This document shows positions 28,299 to 38,668 of a DNA stretch of 64,000 nucleotides, one piece after another. This stretch comes from Pseudoalteromonas umbrosa. GTDB lineage: Bacteria > Pseudomonadota > Gammaproteobacteria > Enterobacterales > Alteromonadaceae. The stretch spans positions 205,968-269,967 of the forward strand of contig NZ_JASJUU010000002.1 in the NCBI RefSeq assembly GCF_030125375.1, given 5' to 3'. Every line of letters starts with the position of its first letter. Position 1 is the stretch's first letter. The position numbers and the translations under genes were made by a program. The notes under the pieces were generated by a model. That model saw only the letters and a list, made by a program, of their open reading frames with translations. It made no database searches and was not told where the DNA came from.

Positions 28299-29044
28299 TA
28301 GTTCAATGCCCCTTCACGTACTTTCGCTAGGAATGGACCAAACGCTTTATCGCCTGTCCAGAACTTGAATGTGTTATCAACACCGTTCGAAGTTAGTGTT
28401 GCGCCAGATAGACCATCAACTTTGTGAATATCGTTGCCAGCTGTGCCTTTTACGATATCAACAGGTAGTTGCTTGCCTTCCCAAGTAGCTGTCCACTTAG
28501 GGTTCTGGATTTCACCACCAAGACCAGCGGTTTCGTTGTGCTGATAGAAGTTGATAGCTTTAATGGTTTTTGTATCAAGTTCAAGAGCGATGAAACCATA
28601 CATGATGCCCCAAAGACCGTAACCTTGAATAGGTAAGATCACTGACTCAACCTGACCATTGCTGTCTTTAGCAAGGTATACAGGAGACTCATGAGTCATA
28701 CGAAGTACGCCGGCTAAGTCTTCTTCTTTAGGAAGTGCAAAACTGCGCTCTGCATCGAACTTAGTCATTGTGAAATCAAATGAGTTAGGATCTGTGTCAA
28801 CAAACTCACCAGATTTTAAGTCAACAACGCGTGCATCGATAACTTGGCTGTACTTTTGTGAAACGTTCTCAACGTCTTTAAAACCAGCTGCTGCTAGAAT
28901 GTTACGCTGAACGTCTTCAATTTTGTTTGCCTGCTGTAGAGGGCGCAATTGAACTGCCGCAAAAGATACGACGATTGCACACACTAAACACAAACCAACA
29001 ACAACGCCTAACGTTTTGCCGATAGTTTCATTGTTACTAGACAC
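28298..29044 (-). CDS. nqrC: Na+-translocating NADH:quinone reductase subunit C
   Basis: 248 aa with one N-terminal membrane helix and a periplasmic FMN-binding domain. The flavinylation motif SGATLTS (in [13 protein letters not shown]) carries the threonine to which ApbE attaches FMN. It overlaps the end of nqrB by 8 nt. Confidence 0.97.
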   Translation of the reverse strand: MSSNNETIGKTLGVVVGLCLVCAIVVSFAAVQLRPLQQANKIEDVQRNILAAAGFKDVENVSQKYSQVIDARVVDLKSGEFVDTDPNSFDFTMTKFDAERSFALPKEEDLAGVLRMTHESPVYLAKDSNGQVESVILPIQGYGLWGIMYGFIALELDTKTIKAINFYQHNETAGLGGEIQNPKWTATWEGKQLPVDIVKGTAGNDIHKVDGLSGATLTSNGVDNTFKFWTGDKAFGPFLAKVREGALN

Positions 29045-30236
29045 GTGCCAATCTCCTCTTCACATTTGACTGCACTACAAGGTGGTCGAATAGCGGTGCG
29101 AATAGGTTAGCGAATAGGATTGCTAACATCATACCTTCTGGGTATGCTGGGTTAACAACACGGATAAGCACTACCATAACACCAATTAATGCACCGTATG
29201 CCCATTTACCTTTATCAGTGAAAGACGCAGAAACTGGGTCAGTCGCCATAAAGAACATACCAAATGCAAAACCACCAAGTACTAAGTGCCAATGCCAAGG
29301 CATAGCAAATGTCGCGTTCGTGTCAGAACCGATCATGTTCAGTAGCGTAGACATCACAACCATACCTAGGAATGTACCTAGTACGATGCGCCATGACGCG
29401 ATACGAACATACATCAAGAACAAACCACCAATTGCCAGTGCTAGCGTCGACGTTTCACCCATTGAACCTTGGATAAAGCCGTAGAATGCATCCCACCACA
29501 ACTGCATGTTGTTGTAATCTAATGAACCGATCGCTGCTTGACCTAGGTATGTAGCACCAGAGAATGAATCTACTGCTGTCCATACTGTGTCACCAGAGAT
29601 ATCACCTGGGTATGCGAAGAAAAGGAACGCACGACCAGCAAGTGCAGGGTTAAGGAAGTTACGGCCTGTACCACCGAATACTTCTTTAGCTACCACAACA
29701 CCAAACGTGATACCTAGTGCAACTTGCCATAAAGGAATGGTTGCAGGCAGGATCAATGCAAATAATACTGAAGTTACGAAGAAACCTTCGTTTACTTCGT
29801 GCTTACGCACTGATGCGAATAATACTTCCCAGAAACCACCTACGACAAACACCGTACCGTAAATAGGTAAGAAGAAGCACGCACCATAAAACATTTTCGC
29901 TGCCCAGCCAGAATCTGCTGTCAGCTCACCACCTAGCGCTTGGAAAATACCAGCTTGCCAAGTAGATGCGATGTCAAAACCACTACCAATCGCTAATGCC
30001 GCTTGGTGACCGATGTTGAACATACCAAAGAACATAGCCGGGAACGTCGCCATCCATACCAAAATCATGATACGTTTCAGGTCGATGTTATCACGCACGT
30101 GCGTGCCGCCTTTGTTTACGTAACCAGGAGTATAGAAAACCGTCGCGATAGCTTCATAAAGCGCATACCACTTCTCGTGTTTTCCACCCGGTTCAAAGTG
30201 AGGTTCAATGTCTTCTAAAAATTTCTTTAAGGCCAT
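29037..30236 (-). CDS. nqrB: Na+-translocating NADH:quinone reductase subunit B
   Basis: 399 aa from ATG 30236 ([12 protein letters not shown]), close behind AGGAAGG; a longer start inside nqrA is unlikely. About ten membrane segments form the Na+ path. The covalent FMN site SGAT (in [10 protein letters not shown]) is present, as is the N-terminal YALYEA region. It is homologous to RnfD and lies 2 nt after nqrA. Confidence 0.97.
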   Translation of the reverse strand: MALKKFLEDIEPHFEPGGKHEKWYALYEAIATVFYTPGYVNKGGTHVRDNIDLKRIMILVWMATFPAMFFGMFNIGHQAALAIGSGFDIASTWQAGIFQALGGELTADSGWAAKMFYGACFFLPIYGTVFVVGGFWEVLFASVRKHEVNEGFFVTSVLFALILPATIPLWQVALGITFGVVVAKEVFGGTGRNFLNPALAGRAFLFFAYPGDISGDTVWTAVDSFSGATYLGQAAIGSLDYNNMQLWWDAFYGFIQGSMGETSTLALAIGGLFLMYVRIASWRIVLGTFLGMVVMSTLLNMIGSDTNATFAMPWHWHLVLGGFAFGMFFMATDPVSASFTDKGKWAYGALIGVMVVLIRVVNPAYPEGMMLAILFANLFAPLFDHLVVQSNVKRRLARV

Positions 30237-30238
30237 TT

Positions 30239-31582
30239 TTAACCTTCCTTCTCGATAGTAGTCAGGCAATCACGTAGGATTAAGCCAAAGTCATACTTGC
30301 CTGGACATACGAAGGTACACAATGCTAAATCTTCTTCGTCAAGCTCAAGCGCACCTAAAGAGATAGCGCTATCTAGATCGCCTGCGATCAGATCACGAAG
30401 TAATAGCGTTGGTAGGATATCCAGAGGCATAACACGCTCATAGTTGCCAATTGGCACCATTGCACGCTTAGAACCACCAGTAGACGTTGTAAACTTGAAC
30501 AAACGGCTAGGTGCTAAGTGTGAAATGAATGTACGTGTCACAGAGAATTTTTTACTACCTGGCGCAATCCAACCAAATAGCTCTTTCTCACGACCTTCAA
30601 GAAGAACTGAAACCTGTACGTGGTAACGACCTAGGAAACCATGAGGGCCGGCTGCTGTTTTACCAGCTAACACAGAGCCAGAAATGACTCGGTTATCACC
30701 GTCTTCAAGTTCACCAGATACTAAATCTGTTAACGACGCACCAACTTGAGTTTTAACTAAACGAGGATTCTTTACGCGAGGACCTGCCAAAGAAACAACT
30801 CGATCAGTGTAGATCTCGCCAGTTAGGAACAGCTTACCAAACGCGATAACGTCCTGGTAACCTAAGTGCCAAACTTGCTTGTCTGCACTAACTGCATCTA
30901 GATGATGGATATGAGTACCCACTAAGCCTGCTGGGTGAACACCCGCGAACTCATGTACTTCTACTTGTGATAGCGAAGAGCTTGGTACTTTACTACCAGA
31001 CTGCTTACACACAAATACTTTGCCATCAGTTAGACGTGAAACCACAGCAAGACCCGCTTCAAACGCTTCAACGTTTTCAGCAATGATCACTGCAGGATCT
31101 GCGGCTAATGGGTTAGTATCTATGGCTGTCACGAAGATTGAGCTCGGCGTTGCGCTTGGAACAGCAACACGGCTAAATGGACGTGCACGTAGCGCTGGCC
31201 ATTGACCAGACTCAATAAGCAATTCTTTAACTTTCTCACGATCTAAGTTGCTTAAATCAGCAGCTGCGACCTTATCGAAAGTGATTTGCTCATTGCCTTG
31301 CACTTCAATCACGACAGACTGAAGAACACGCTTAGCACCACGGTTGATTTCTTTAACTACACCAGAGGCTGGCGCAGTAAACTTGACGCCAGGATTCTTT
31401 TTGTCTTCAAAAAGAATTTGGCCTTTTTTGACTTGGTCATCCACGCGAACATGCATGGTTGGACGCATACCAATAAACTCTTCACCAAGCACAGCTACGC
31501 GTTTGATGGCAGCGCCATCATGAATAGCTTGCTGTGGTGCGCCCTCTATGGGTAAGTCCAGACCTTTTTTTATGTTGATCAT
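30239..31582 (-). CDS. nqrA: Na+-translocating NADH:quinone reductase subunit A
   Basis: 447 aa cytoplasmic subunit from ATG 31582 ([14 protein letters not shown]), the usual family start; an ATG 12 nt upstream is also possible and neither has a strong ribosome-binding site. It is related to RnfC without its Fe-S domain and contributes to the quinone site. The hammerhead-like motif [15 protein letters not shown] is present. It is the first gene of the six-gene nqr operon. Confidence 0.96.
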   Translation of the reverse strand: MINIKKGLDLPIEGAPQQAIHDGAAIKRVAVLGEEFIGMRPTMHVRVDDQVKKGQILFEDKKNPGVKFTAPASGVVKEINRGAKRVLQSVVIEVQGNEQITFDKVAAADLSNLDREKVKELLIESGQWPALRARPFSRVAVPSATPSSIFVTAIDTNPLAADPAVIIAENVEAFEAGLAVVSRLTDGKVFVCKQSGSKVPSSSLSQVEVHEFAGVHPAGLVGTHIHHLDAVSADKQVWHLGYQDVIAFGKLFLTGEIYTDRVVSLAGPRVKNPRLVKTQVGASLTDLVSGELEDGDNRVISGSVLAGKTAAGPHGFLGRYHVQVSVLLEGREKELFGWIAPGSKKFSVTRTFISHLAPSRLFKFTTSTGGSKRAMVPIGNYERVMPLDILPTLLLRDLIAGDLDSAISLGALELDEEDLALCTFVCPGKYDFGLILRDCLTTIEKEG

Positions 31583-31912
31583 ACGCACTTGCATTACATT
31601 AACGGAAAGAAATTGAAAAATCTTTAGTTATCACGGCCGCTATCTCATCGTGTTTTCAGTATCAAAGAACTCGCCTAATCAAAAGAGACTTGACAAAAGT
31701 CAAATCAACCAAAAACAAGCGTCGTGATATATAGTCCTCACATATTTCCGCAATTTTAACATTAATCGCCCTGACTATGCGAGTAGAATTATCAAATTAA
31801 TACGACTTAACAATGGTTTTAGCTCAGTTCAGCTAATTGCGATTAATTCAATATAGACCAAAGTGGTATTGAATGAGAAAAAGATAGGTATGTTTAGCAG
31901 GATAAATATATG
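31583..31912. other. upstream region of the nqr operon
   Basis: About 330 nt without a gene. It should contain the nqrA promoter. An inverted repeat TTGAC-AAAA-GTCAA lies at 31690-31703; on the minus strand its TTGACT could serve as a -35 element. No other regulatory site was recognised. Confidence 0.5.
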
Positions 31913-31938
31913 ATGGTGAAGCAAGTACGCTTCACCAT
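31913..31938 (-). terminator. terminator-like hairpin after fabV
   Basis: Perfect 10-bp stem ATGGTGAAGC / GCTTCACCAT with a 6-nt loop lies 12 nt beyond the fabV stop. The following sequence is AT-rich but has no long T-run. Confidence 0.65.
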
Positions 31939-31949
31939 TAGCTCAATAA

Positions 31950-33140
31950 TTAAACTAAATTATTGATTTCAGCAATAGTATTTACGTCAGCGTCATAATC
32001 GACACCCTCAACACCAAAGCCAAATAATTTTAAGAACTCGTTGTGATAACCTTCGTAGTCAGTTAATGCATCAATCGTATCCGTATCTACTGTGTCCCAA
32101 ATATGCTGAATACGTGCTTGCACACCATCTTCTAGCTCTTTGTAGTTTTGGAACAGGTGACCACCGTCATCAAAACGCGGGCTATCGCTGTACAGACTTT
32201 CATTAAATAGACCATGGATCTGCTCAATAGTCCCTTCATATGTACCGTCTTCTTTGGTTACTTTAAATAAAGCTGAGATATAAAGTGGCATGATTGGAAT
32301 TGCAGAACTCGCTTGTGTCACAACTGCATTAAGAGAAGACACATAAGCTTCACCATTTAGCGCAGCTGTCGACGCTTTAATTGCCGCAGCAGCTCTATCT
32401 AAATCTTCTTTCGCTTTACCGATTGTTGCATGACCATAAATTGGCCATGTTAGCTCTTTACCAATATAAGTATAAGCTGTCGTCTTAAAGTTATCTGCTA
32501 GCACATCTGCTTGCTTAAGTGCATCTAACCAAAGTTCCCAGTCTTCGCCGCCCATCACTTTAACTGTGTTAGCGATTTCATCTTCGTTGGCCGCTTCAAC
32601 ACTCACTTCGTCAATAACGCGCTTAGACGTGTTTAAGTTTTTAGTTGTAATTGCCTCGCCAATTGGCTTAAGCACTGAACTGTGTGTTTCACCTGTTTTA
32701 GGATCAGTACGACGCGGCGAAGCTAGGCTGTAAATAATTAAATCGACTTTACCCATATCTGCTTTAATCGCTTCAATGGCTTTTTCTTTTAGTTCCGTTG
32801 AAAACGCATCACCATTAATGTTTTTAGACCAAAGGCCTGCTTTGTCAGCTGCGTTTTGGAAAGCTGCTGTGTTGTACCAACCAGCAGATGCTGTTTTTTT
32901 CTCTGTACCTTCTTTCTCAAAAAAGATACCTAGTGTTTTTGCACCAGAACCAAATGCCGCAGTAATACGAGACGCTAGGCCATAGCCAGTAGAAGCACCG
33001 ATCACAAGTACATTTTTTGGACCATCTTTTAACTCGCCCTGTTGCTTAACATAAGCGATTTGCTCTTCAACATGTGCAGCACAACCTGCTGGATGAGCAT
33101 TTGTACAGATAAAACCACGGATCTTCGGCTTAATTACCAT
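31950..33140 (-). CDS. fabV: trans-2-enoyl-ACP/CoA reductase FabV
   Basis: 396 aa NADH-dependent enoyl reductase that completes each round of fatty acid elongation. The start ATG 33140 (MVIKPKIRGFICTNAHPAGC) is the conserved N-terminus. The nucleotide-binding loop GASTGYGLASR and the Tyr-(x8)-Lys active-site pattern in YGHATIGKAK are visible. FabV enzymes in Vibrio and Pseudomonas are known to be triclosan tolerant. Confidence 0.96.
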   Translation of the reverse strand: MVIKPKIRGFICTNAHPAGCAAHVEEQIAYVKQQGELKDGPKNVLVIGASTGYGLASRITAAFGSGAKTLGIFFEKEGTEKKTASAGWYNTAAFQNAADKAGLWSKNINGDAFSTELKEKAIEAIKADMGKVDLIIYSLASPRRTDPKTGETHSSVLKPIGEAITTKNLNTSKRVIDEVSVEAANEDEIANTVKVMGGEDWELWLDALKQADVLADNFKTTAYTYIGKELTWPIYGHATIGKAKEDLDRAAAAIKASTAALNGEAYVSSLNAVVTQASSAIPIMPLYISALFKVTKEDGTYEGTIEQIHGLFNESLYSDSPRFDDGGHLFQNYKELEDGVQARIQHIWDTVDTDTIDALTDYEGYHNEFLKLFGFGVEGVDYDADVNTIAEINNLV

Positions 33141-33252
33141 TATATTTCCTACTAAATTTTGAATTTGTCTCAAGTATTTAGGCCCATCATTTACCACAAA
33201 CAACTGAGAGGTTAGAAAGATGGTGCCAGAAAAATTGCGTATAGTGTAATCT

Positions 33253-33280
33253 CTGATGACCTAAATACAGGTCTGATCAG
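33253..33280. repeat. interrupted inverted repeat upstream of fabV
   Basis: CTGAT-GACCT and AGGTC-(TG)-ATCAG can pair with a 2-nt bulge around a 6-nt loop. It lies just after the bolA stop and about 115 nt before fabV. It may be a weak bolA terminator or an operator. Confidence 0.4.
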
Positions 33281-33283
33281 ATG

Positions 33284-33595
33284 TTAGTCGAACTTTGACC
33301 CACCTAAACAGTTTGGTGATGCTGGTACTTGCCCAGACTGCTCACTAAATTCTTCAGGTGTATGGGCATGAATAGCCAGAGCATGAATATCATTGGCTAA
33401 TTCAGACTTCAGTACCTCATTTATGCGTCTGTGACGAGGTAATAAACGTAAACCAGAAAACTCTTCACTGACAACAATCACTTTAAAGTGTGAATCACTC
33501 CCGCGACTGTGCATATGGCTTTCATTGATCACCTCAAGGTGCGTGCAATCAATTGCGTCACTGAGTTTGGTGTGTATTTGTTGCTGCATAGACAT
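33284..33595 (-). CDS. bolA: BolA family transcriptional/iron-sulfur regulator
   Basis: 103 aa in the version starting at ATG 33595, which follows AAGAG by 7 nt; several in-frame ATGs up to 33628 are possible. The BolA core is clear: LEVINESHMHSRGSDSHFKV, FSGLRLLPRHRRINEVL, and the C-terminal IHALAIHAHTPEEF. BolA acts in stress and morphology control and pairs with monothiol glutaredoxins through its conserved His. Confidence 0.92.
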   Translation of the reverse strand: MSMQQQIHTKLSDAIDCTHLEVINESHMHSRGSDSHFKVIVVSEEFSGLRLLPRHRRINEVLKSELANDIHALAIHAHTPEEFSEQSGQVPASPNCLGGSKFD

Positions 33596-33654
33596 GGGCA
33601 TACTCTTTACTATCATATTGTTAAACATCGCATACTATACGCCCTAAACTAGGA

Positions 33655-34236
33655 TTAACCAACCGTTCTAAATGTCAGATTAATTCGCCCCTGCTTGACT
33701 TTTGTTTGTTTAGGTAGACTGTGCTCATAATCGTGCTGACTATCTCCTGACATAATCAACAAGCTACCCGTTTCAAGCATAAAAGAAGTAACTTCCCGCG
33801 TTTGTCGATGACGTATTTTGAACAATCTTGGTGCGCCCAAAGATACCGAGGCTATTAATGGCTTATTGCCCAACTCTTTTTCATCGTCACTATGCCAACC
33901 CATTGTATCCATGCCATCACGATACCAATTAACCAACAGTGCATTAAAAGCTTTATCATATTGACTTTTTAAGCGCTGGCGCATGGCATCCAATGCGGGC
34001 AGCCATGGAACATTATCCAATGACTTACCTGAGTAGCCATAATGTACACTCGGGTCGGCAACGAAACACTGTAACCTCGGAATAAAATGATATTTACCAT
34101 AGACCTGAATTTTTGGCTGTTGCCAAGGCAAACTCGTGGTTAAGTGCTCGTATAAGGCCAAGCTTTTATCAAAAGAGATAACCTGTGGAAAATACGTAAA
34201 GCCTTCAGGCAAACATTCTTTGTTCAGCTGTGACAT
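33655..34236 (-). CDS. AlkB-like 2-oxoglutarate/Fe(II) dioxygenase
   Basis: 193 aa from ATG 34236 (MSQLNKECLP). The iron facial triad is visible as H115-x-D117 (WHSDDE) and H172 (YEHSLPK), with 2-oxoglutarate-binding arginines in GRINLTFR. The NWYRDGMDTMGWH and PRLFKIRH stretches resemble ALKBH2/3-type proteins, which oxidatively remove alkyl groups from DNA or RNA bases. It is divergent from rlmG with 40 nt between starts. Confidence 0.9.
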   Translation of the reverse strand: MSQLNKECLPEGFTYFPQVISFDKSLALYEHLTTSLPWQQPKIQVYGKYHFIPRLQCFVADPSVHYGYSGKSLDNVPWLPALDAMRQRLKSQYDKAFNALLVNWYRDGMDTMGWHSDDEKELGNKPLIASVSLGAPRLFKIRHRQTREVTSFMLETGSLLIMSGDSQHDYEHSLPKQTKVKQGRINLTFRTVG

Positions 34237-34276
34237 GATATTATGCACTCACATTGTTAGTGAAAAATATAGACCT

Positions 34277-35431
34277 ATGACAACCGACGCGGTATTGGCT
34301 AATCGCCCATTTACTTTACATCGATTTCCTCTAGAACAAAAAAATCGCAGTTTACAAGCTTGGGATGCCGCAGACGAGTATCTACTTGAACACATCAGCG
34401 AAGACTACTCTGATGTGCGAAAAATATTAGTGTTAAATGACAGCTTTGGCGCACTCAGTTGCGCACTATCCGTTATTTACCAACATGATGACCAGCTCCC
34501 TGCCATTCATTTTGTCAACGACTCCTTTGTGAGCACCGCTGCGTGTAAATACAACCTGAGTGAAAACCAGCTACCCGATACCCATATCTCATTTTTAGAT
34601 AGCTTGGATGCGCTGCCCCATGACATCGATTTAGTGATACTAAAAATACCTAAAAATGCAGGTTATTTACAGCACCAGTTAGCAAAATTGAGTCACTTAC
34701 CCGCAGACATCCCTGTTGTTGCCGCTGGTAAAGCAAAAGAGATCCATACCTCTACACTAAAGTCGTTTAACCATTTTATCTACGAACCAAAAACTAGTTT
34801 GGCCGTTAAAAAGTCTCGATTAATTTTTTCTAAAACAACCAACAAACCCGTTGCTTGCAAGTTTCCAGTATCTTGGTCATTAGAAAAGACAGAGATGACC
34901 ATCACCAATCACGCCAATGTCTTTTCACGTGATTCCTTAGATATTGGCGCACGGTTTTTCTTTAACTACTTACCTGCAGGTAAAAAGGCACTCAACATCA
35001 TTGATTTAGGATGTGGTAATGGCGTGATTGGACTGCAAACATTAAACCGTATGCCCAATGCAAAAGTCACCTTTGTGGATGAGTCTGCGATGGCTGTAGC
35101 AAGTGCTCGCCAGAACGTAGCAGACAATCTACCTACCAGACTGAGCGATTCTCAGTTTGTACACAACGACTGTTTAACCGATTTTACTCCGAACAGCGCA
35201 GATTTAGTGCTGTGTAATCCGCCATTCCACCAAGCACAAGCGATCACAGACCACATTGCTTGGCAAATGTTTTTACAGGCTAAATATACACTGCGCAATG
35301 GCGGCGAACTCAGGATCATTGGAAATCGTCATTTAGATTATCAAGATAAGTTGCAGCGCCTTTTTGGTAATTGTAAGGTGCTGGGCAATAATAAAAAGTT
35401 TACCGTATTAAGCGTAATAAAAAGGAGCTAA
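34277..35431 (+). CDS. rlmG: 23S rRNA (guanine(1835)-N2)-methyltransferase RlmG
   Basis: 384 aa from ATG 34277 (MTTDAVLANRPF). An open extension upstream runs back into the divergent alkB-like gene and is not credible. The N-terminal half is a degenerate methylase-like domain. The C-terminal half carries SAM motif I DLGCGNGVIG and the active-site NPPFHQ. It is the first gene of the rlmG-yajG-PPIase-ampG cluster. Confidence 0.93.
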   Translation: MTTDAVLANRPFTLHRFPLEQKNRSLQAWDAADEYLLEHISEDYSDVRKILVLNDSFGALSCALSVIYQHDDQLPAIHFVNDSFVSTAACKYNLSENQLPDTHISFLDSLDALPHDIDLVILKIPKNAGYLQHQLAKLSHLPADIPVVAAGKAKEIHTSTLKSFNHFIYEPKTSLAVKKSRLIFSKTTNKPVACKFPVSWSLEKTEMTITNHANVFSRDSLDIGARFFFNYLPAGKKALNIIDLGCGNGVIGLQTLNRMPNAKVTFVDESAMAVASARQNVADNLPTRLSDSQFVHNDCLTDFTPNSADLVLCNPPFHQAQAITDHIAWQMFLQAKYTLRNGGELRIIGNRHLDYQDKLQRLFGNCKVLGNNKKFTVLSVIKRS

Positions 35432-35433
35432 TC

Positions 35434-36000
35434 ATGGCCAAAATTATCTACTCTCTCGCAACTGCAGGCATGTTGGCTGTATTGTCTGGCTGCACAGCCG
35501 CGCCAAAGTCGGTGATCATGAATCCACAATATTCCGAAGGCCAAGTTGTCCAGTTTAACATGCCCATCAATGTCAATGTGATGGATTTAAGAACATCCAA
35601 GTTTACTGTCAAAGTGCTTAATACAGAGCCCGCAGTTTACTTACCTGATGCAAACTTGCCAGTCACTATTTCTAATGTATTTAAACAGGCCTTAGTAGCG
35701 AATAACGCAAACATCACTCCAGAAGCTAAAACAACGATTACACTGGAGATAGATAAGTTCTTAGCGCAAGTGACTGAAACATACAGCAAGCATGAAAGTA
35801 ATGCCGAAGCTGAATTTAAAGTGACGGTCAATAAACCAAGTGGTACTTTTAGTAAGTCATACACGGGGACTCGCACGCTATCGGGCTCTTTAAAGCACGA
35901 CCAAGCCAAGGTGGAAGGTCAGCTTAATATGCTCGCACAGCAGCTTGTTACTCATATAATTAAAGACAAAGAGTTAATTGATTTCATCGCACAACAATAA
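35434..36000 (+). CDS. yajG: YajG family lipoprotein
   Basis: 188 aa with a lipoprotein signal (MAVLSGC-like end LAVLSGC, Cys20). The N-terminal part after the signal and the IxxDxRxxK-like stretch VMDLRTSKFTVKVLN match the YajG family, whose function is unknown. It lies 2 nt after rlmG and 15 nt before the PPIase gene; the yajG-ampG association is conserved in enterics. Confidence 0.87.
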   Translation: MAKIIYSLATAGMLAVLSGCTAAPKSVIMNPQYSEGQVVQFNMPINVNVMDLRTSKFTVKVLNTEPAVYLPDANLPVTISNVFKQALVANNANITPEAKTTITLEIDKFLAQVTETYSKHESNAEAEFKVTVNKPSGTFSKSYTGTRTLSGSLKHDQAKVEGQLNMLAQQLVTHIIKDKELIDFIAQQ

Positions 36001-36015
36001 TAAGAGGCTGTCAAC

Positions 36016-36639
36016 ATGATCCGCATATTGGTTTTTGCTTTCCTAATTGTAACAGCAAGCTTTGCACAAGCAGCTAATAAAGAAGGACGCTTCGTCCAAA
36101 AAGACAATCTGTTCCCTAAAGTTCAGATCAATACATCGCTGGGTAAAATCATCGTTGAGCTAGACCGCTCACGCGCGCCACTAACGGTCAATAACTTTTT
36201 AACCTATGTTGTCAATGGTGATTATAAAGGCTCTGTTTTTCATCGAGTTGAACGTGATGAAGCCAACGAAAAAGACTTTGTGATCCAAGGTGGCGGCTAC
36301 GACAAAGACTACGATGGTATGTTCGAACGCAAACCCATTTTCAATGAAAGCGGTAACGGCCTTAAAAATGAAATGTATTCTGTCGCGATGGCCTACCAAG
36401 ACAGTAAGCCGCATTCGGGTACCCGTCAGTTCTTCTTTAATATGGATGATAATGACCATTTAAACCCAGGTAGAGGTTGGGGATTTGCGGTATTTGGTAA
36501 CGTCACTGATGGTTATGAAACCTTGGACAAGATAATGCAAGTGGAAACTGGCTACAATCAAAAGCTAGGTTACTCATTTATCCCTAAGACAGCGGTTATC
36601 ATTCATAGCGTCGATATCTTGCCAGCTGAAGAGTTTTAA
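36016..36639 (+). CDS. periplasmic cyclophilin-type peptidyl-prolyl cis-trans isomerase
   Basis: 207 aa with a Sec signal peptide (MIRILVFAFLIVTASFAQA). The cyclophilin core has TSLGKIIVELD, the catalytic-arginine region VFHRV, FVIQGGGYD and RQFFFN. It should speed proline isomerisation in exported proteins. It is closer to PpiA than to cytoplasmic PpiB because of the signal peptide. It lies between yajG and ampG with short gaps. Confidence 0.9.
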   Translation: MIRILVFAFLIVTASFAQAANKEGRFVQKDNLFPKVQINTSLGKIIVELDRSRAPLTVNNFLTYVVNGDYKGSVFHRVERDEANEKDFVIQGGGYDKDYDGMFERKPIFNESGNGLKNEMYSVAMAYQDSKPHSGTRQFFFNMDDNDHLNPGRGWGFAVFGNVTDGYETLDKIMQVETGYNQKLGYSFIPKTAVIIHSVDILPAEEF

Positions 36640-36646
36640 CTAAACA

Positions 36647-38026
36647 ATGATGACATCAGCCAGTATTTCCCAATACCTGAGTTATTACAAAGACAAACGA
36701 CTGCTGACTGTATTTGCATTTGGTATGAGCCAAGGCTTCCCTTGGGTGCTGATCGGCTCAGTCATGTCTGCGTGGTTAAAAGATGAAGGCCTTAGCCGCA
36801 GTTTAATTGGATTGTTTGGAATTGTTTTTAGCGCCTATACCATCAATTTTCTGTGGTCTCCATTAGTCGATAGATTAAAGCTTCCCGTGCTTGGTAACAT
36901 ACTGGGTCAGCGTAGGAGTTGGATTTTACTCGGCCAAGTCGTTATTACGGCAAGTGCCATATGTTTGGCATTTATTGATTTAAAAACAAGTTTATTTTAT
37001 GCGGCTCTACTTTGCTTTTTAATTGCTTTGTTCGCTGCGACACACGATATTGCGATCGATGGTTATCGTATTGATGTGCTACCCCAATCAGAAAGTGAAA
37101 AGTCTACGGCAGCTGCAGCCATGGCAACATCAGGTTGGTGGAGCGGCTATGCCCTGCTTGGCGCTATTCCTTTTTTCGCAGCCGACCTGCCAAATATATC
37201 TTGGTCTGATGTTTATTTGCTACTCGCTGTGATAATGGCATTACTTTGTGTTGTAACCTTGGTAGCAAAAGAGCCAGAGTCTCATCGAGATACAGCACAA
37301 GCGCAAATACAAAAAGCATACGAAGAAAAATTATCTCAACTTGGCCACTCCAAAGCCAATAAGTTACTCGCTTGGCTGGGTGTGACGCTGGTCGCGCCCT
37401 TTGTCAGCTTTTTTAATAAAAATGGCGTCAAAACAGCACTTGCACTTTTAACCTTTATTTTTTTATTTAAGATTGGCGAAGCGTTTTTAGCGCGCATGTC
37501 TATCGTATTTTATAAAGAGATTGGTTTTACCAACACGCAAATAGCACAGTATTCAAAGCTAGGCACCGGACTCATTACCATTGTATTTGCATTCCTTGGC
37601 AGCATTTTCAACCACAAATATGGCATAGTCAAAGGCCTGTTTATCAGTGGTGTCGCAATGGCGGCCTCTAATTTGATTTTTTCTTGGATAGCGGTTGCGG
37701 GACCAAAAGAGTCTCTGTATGCGCTTGCTATTGTTGTTGATGGCTTTACTCAGGCATGGTCATTGGTTGCTATGGTCGCTTTCATTTCTATGCTCTGCGA
37801 TAGAACCTTTAGCGCAACACATTATGCACTTCTGGCATCATTGGGCAGTTTAGGTAGAACTGTGTTATCTAGTTACAGTGGCGTGGTCATTGATGACTGG
37901 TTAGGTGGCAATTGGGCAGTATTTTTTGTCATCACTGCGTTGATGGTACTTCCTTCTTTACTATTTCTATATTTCATTCGCCATAAGCTCTATGCATTAG
38001 AGGCGGACTTCAAGAAACAAGACTAA
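36647..38026 (+). CDS. ampG: muropeptide MFS transporter AmpG
   Basis: 459 aa inner-membrane permease with 12-14 hydrophobic segments. The AmpG-type start KDKRLLTVFAFGMSQGFPWVL and the FAATHDIAIDGYRIDVLP loop are recognisable. AmpG imports GlcNAc-anhydroMurNAc peptides for cell-wall recycling. It is 7 nt downstream of the PPIase gene and probably in the same operon as yajG. Confidence 0.93.
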   Translation: MMTSASISQYLSYYKDKRLLTVFAFGMSQGFPWVLIGSVMSAWLKDEGLSRSLIGLFGIVFSAYTINFLWSPLVDRLKLPVLGNILGQRRSWILLGQVVITASAICLAFIDLKTSLFYAALLCFLIALFAATHDIAIDGYRIDVLPQSESEKSTAAAAMATSGWWSGYALLGAIPFFAADLPNISWSDVYLLLAVIMALLCVVTLVAKEPESHRDTAQAQIQKAYEEKLSQLGHSKANKLLAWLGVTLVAPFVSFFNKNGVKTALALLTFIFLFKIGEAFLARMSIVFYKEIGFTNTQIAQYSKLGTGLITIVFAFLGSIFNHKYGIVKGLFISGVAMAASNLIFSWIAVAGPKESLYALAIVVDGFTQAWSLVAMVAFISMLCDRTFSATHYALLASLGSLGRTVLSSYSGVVIDDWLGGNWAVFFVITALMVLPSLLFLYFIRHKLYALEADFKKQD

Positions 38027-38046
38027 GGTGCACTTCCCTGCACCTT
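38025..38046. terminator. hairpin between ampG and the XRE gene
   Basis: Perfect 8-bp stem AAGGTGCA / TGCACCTT with a 6-nt loop starts at the ampG stop codon. Only a short T-rich stretch follows, so it is a moderate terminator candidate. Confidence 0.55.
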
Positions 38047-38068
38047 GTATTCTTAATCCCGTAAAGGG

Positions 38069-38314
38069 TTATAGCTCTTCTTTATTAATTAAAGATAGAC
38101 CTTCATACGGGTCAACTTCTAACGCTTCACAATAGCGCAAAAACTCGATCACATCTAAACGGCGCTCTTGGTTTTCAATCTTTCCGATGAAAGAATGTGG
38201 CGTACCTAAAACTTGAGCAAGGCTACGCATTGTATGGCCTTTCTCATGACGCTTTGATTTCAACCATTTTGTTAACTTTCCGTTTTCTTCCGAAGAAACC
38301 GTTTTACCCATCAT
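38069..38314 (-). CDS. XRE-family helix-turn-helix regulator
   Basis: 81 aa, essentially one HTH_3 domain. The recognition unit spans about residues 29-55 (MRSLAQVLGTPHSFIGKIEN), followed by ERRLDVIEFLRYCEALEVDP. There is no second domain. GGAG lies about 10 nt before the ATG. It stands alone, facing ampG. The target is unknown; autoregulation at its own upstream region is plausible. Confidence 0.88.
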   Translation of the reverse strand: MMGKTVSSEENGKLTKWLKSKRHEKGHTMRSLAQVLGTPHSFIGKIENQERRLDVIEFLRYCEALEVDPYEGLSLINKEEL

Positions 38315-38668
38315 AAATAAACATCTCCTACTTGATGATTAATCTCAACTGGCCTCGTGAAATTTGCCCGTCTCACTCAGCTGGCTATTGTATTTTAAAA
38401 AATAATACCTCTGTAGGCCCTATAGGCCTTGCACATTTCCTGTATCAACAACAGGTGTGTTCCTATGTACCCAATTAGGTATAGACTATCTTACCGCTAA
38501 AACCTAATAAATTTTTGAAAAACTGTATTCGTTTTTTTCATGTAGGGTACATACTACACTTTAACAAAAATTTTATATCTTGTACCAGTATTTGAAATAA
38601 TTTATTTTTCTTTAAAAAATAAGCATTTACAGCTAATCTTAAAATTAACTTAAAAAAAGGGCTTAAAA
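38315..38668. other. intergenic region upstream of the XRE regulator
   Basis: About 350 AT-rich nt between two divergent small genes. It contains short inverted repeats, including ATTAGGT / ACCTAAT (around 38473-38508) and AGGCC-CTATA-GGCCT (around 38417), possible operators for the regulator. No further gene is seen. Confidence 0.4.

Noticed and set aside
34136..34276. N-terminal extension of rlmG
   Set aside because: It overlaps the start of the divergent AlkB-like gene; the conserved RlmG start is ATG 34277.
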